Assembly: GCA_029562045.1 (NCBI GenBank) | Contig: JAKQWJ010000072.1 | Location: 1-6,020, forward strand | Reading direction: 5' to 3' | DNA: 6,020 nt | Source of the DNA: Spirochaetota bacterium | GTDB lineage: Bacteria > Spirochaetota > Spirochaetia > DTKZ01 | Part shown: one piece after another, positions 5,649-6,020 of the stretch | How positions within the stretch are numbered: position 1 is the stretch's first letter | How the letters are laid out: every line of letters begins with the position of its first letter | Notes under the pieces: generated by a model | Databases searched by the model: none | Seen by the model: only the letters and a program-made list of their open reading frames with translations | Told to the model about the DNA's origin: nothing | Translations under genes and position numbers: made by a program

Positions 5649-6020
5649 ATGAAGATTCTTGTAACCGGCGCGGCGGGCTTCATCGGTTATTTTACCGCCC
5701 GGAGGCTCCGGGAGCGGGGCGACGATGTGGTGGGGCTGGATTCCCTGAACGACTACTACGACCCGGCATTGAAATACGCCCGGCTGAAGGAGGCGGGGGT
5801 GGATCCCCGGGAGGCGGAAGTGTACGGCCGGATGGTGGAGGCGGGGCCTGCATCGGGGGAGATTGCCGGGGCGGCGCCCCCGGTGAATGCCGGGCCTGTG
5901 GCGGAGGCGGGGTCGTCGGCAGGGGGAGCGTCTGGATCTGCGCCCGGGGCGGGATCCGGCGCCGCGGCGGAAGGAGGGGGCGGTTACCGCTTCCTGCGGC
6001 TCAACCTGGAGGACCGGGAG
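5649..6020 (+). CDS. NAD-dependent epimerase/dehydratase, UDP-glucuronate 4-epimerase-like (3' end outside window)
   Basis: The first 124 codons are present and the frame is still open at the right edge. Residues 1-13 (MKILVTGAAGFIG) give the G7-x2-G10-x2-G13 NAD-binding loop of an extended short-chain dehydrogenase. VVGLDSLNDYYD (27-38) has Asp31 at the end of the second strand, which binds the NAD ribose. The NDYYD sequence is characteristic of UDP-glucuronate 4-epimerases, which convert UDP-glucuronate to UDP-galacturonate for surface glycans. LKYARLKEAGVDPREAEVYG (41-60) fits the longer variants of that group, and YRFLRLNLEDRE (113-124) is the next strand and loop. Between them, about residues 65-112 are almost all Ala, Gly, Ser and Pro, an unusual insertion. 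The catalytic Tyr-x3-Lys lies beyond the window. AGGAG (5638-5642), six bases before the ATG, supports the start. Confidence 0.85.
   Translation, partial: MKILVTGAAGFIGYFTARRLRERGDDVVGLDSLNDYYDPALKYARLKEAGVDPREAEVYGRMVEAGPASGEIAGAAPPVNAGPVAEAGSSAGGASGSAPGAGSGAAAEGGGGYRFLRLNLEDRE
5841..5984 (+). other. Ala/Gly/Ser-rich low-complexity insertion inside the epimerase
   Basis: Codons 65-112 of the epimerase-like gene encode mostly Ala, Gly, Ser, Pro and Glu, with runs such as SSAGGASGSAPGAGSG. The frame stays open, and family sequence resumes directly afterwards (YRFLRLNLEDRE). In relatives I remember, this spot holds roughly 10 to 30 residues, so about 40 to 45 are extra. The DNA is built mainly of GCG, GGG, GCC and GGA-type codons with no long exact tandem repeat that I can see. 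It probably forms a flexible surface loop near the NAD-binding fold. Confidence 0.65.

Noticed and set aside
5841..5984. Tandem repeat or frameshift in the epimerase insertion
   Set aside because: No exact repeat unit could be found by eye, and the frame is the same as that of the conserved sequence on both sides.

Overview
The window is a GC-rich stretch of bacterial chromosome carrying part of a surface-polysaccharide or glycolipid biosynthesis region (O-antigen, capsule or exopolysaccharide type). Every gene except a small toxin-antitoxin pair looks like envelope-glycan machinery: the tail of a membrane protein resembling a lipid-linked-sugar glycosyltransferase, two GT4-type glycosyltransferases, an exostosin/CgeB-like glycosyltransferase, a CDP-alcohol phosphatidyltransferase, and the start of a UDP-glucuronate 4-epimerase-like sugar-nucleotide enzyme. 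Strong Shine-Dalgarno sites and short or overlapping gene junctions are bacterial. The protein sequences recall Gram-negative free-living bacteria, possibly spirochaetes, but that is an impression from memory and not proven here.

Layout from left to right. Positions 3-620 (+) hold the 3' end of the membrane protein, whose 5' part lies outside the window. It converges on a GT4 glycosyltransferase (1784-657, -), with a small inverted repeat between the two stop codons. That glycosyltransferase is divergent from a two-gene (+) unit: the exostosin-like glycosyltransferase (1828-2904) and the CDP-alcohol phosphatidyltransferase (2904-3635). These two share one base in a TGATG stop/start junction and are probably translationally coupled. 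A 187-bp spacer follows, with a perfect 25-bp hairpin over the stop codon, a possible 15-codon micro-ORF, and a promoter whose spacer holds a 10-bp palindrome. That promoter serves a Phd/YefM-type antitoxin (3823-4077) and a VapC-like PIN toxin (4061-4441), which overlap by 17 bp. A second GT4 glycosyltransferase (5598-4480, -) comes next. It is divergent from the epimerase-like gene (5649 onward, +), which runs off the right edge.

In working terms, the glycosyltransferases would assemble a glycan, the epimerase would supply galacturonate-type precursors, and the CDP-alcohol enzyme could make a lipid or add a phospho-alcohol group to the glycan. The toxin-antitoxin pair is clearly more AT-rich than its neighbours and is probably a mobile passenger.

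Three features most deserve a second look. The CDP-alcohol phosphatidyltransferase has glycine where the family signature has its fourth aspartate, the proposed catalytic base. The epimerase carries an Ala/Gly/Ser-rich insertion of about 45 residues early in its NAD-binding fold. The exostosin-like enzyme is coupled to the unusual CDP-alcohol enzyme. I see no CRISPR array, tRNA, rRNA, insertion sequence or phage gene.
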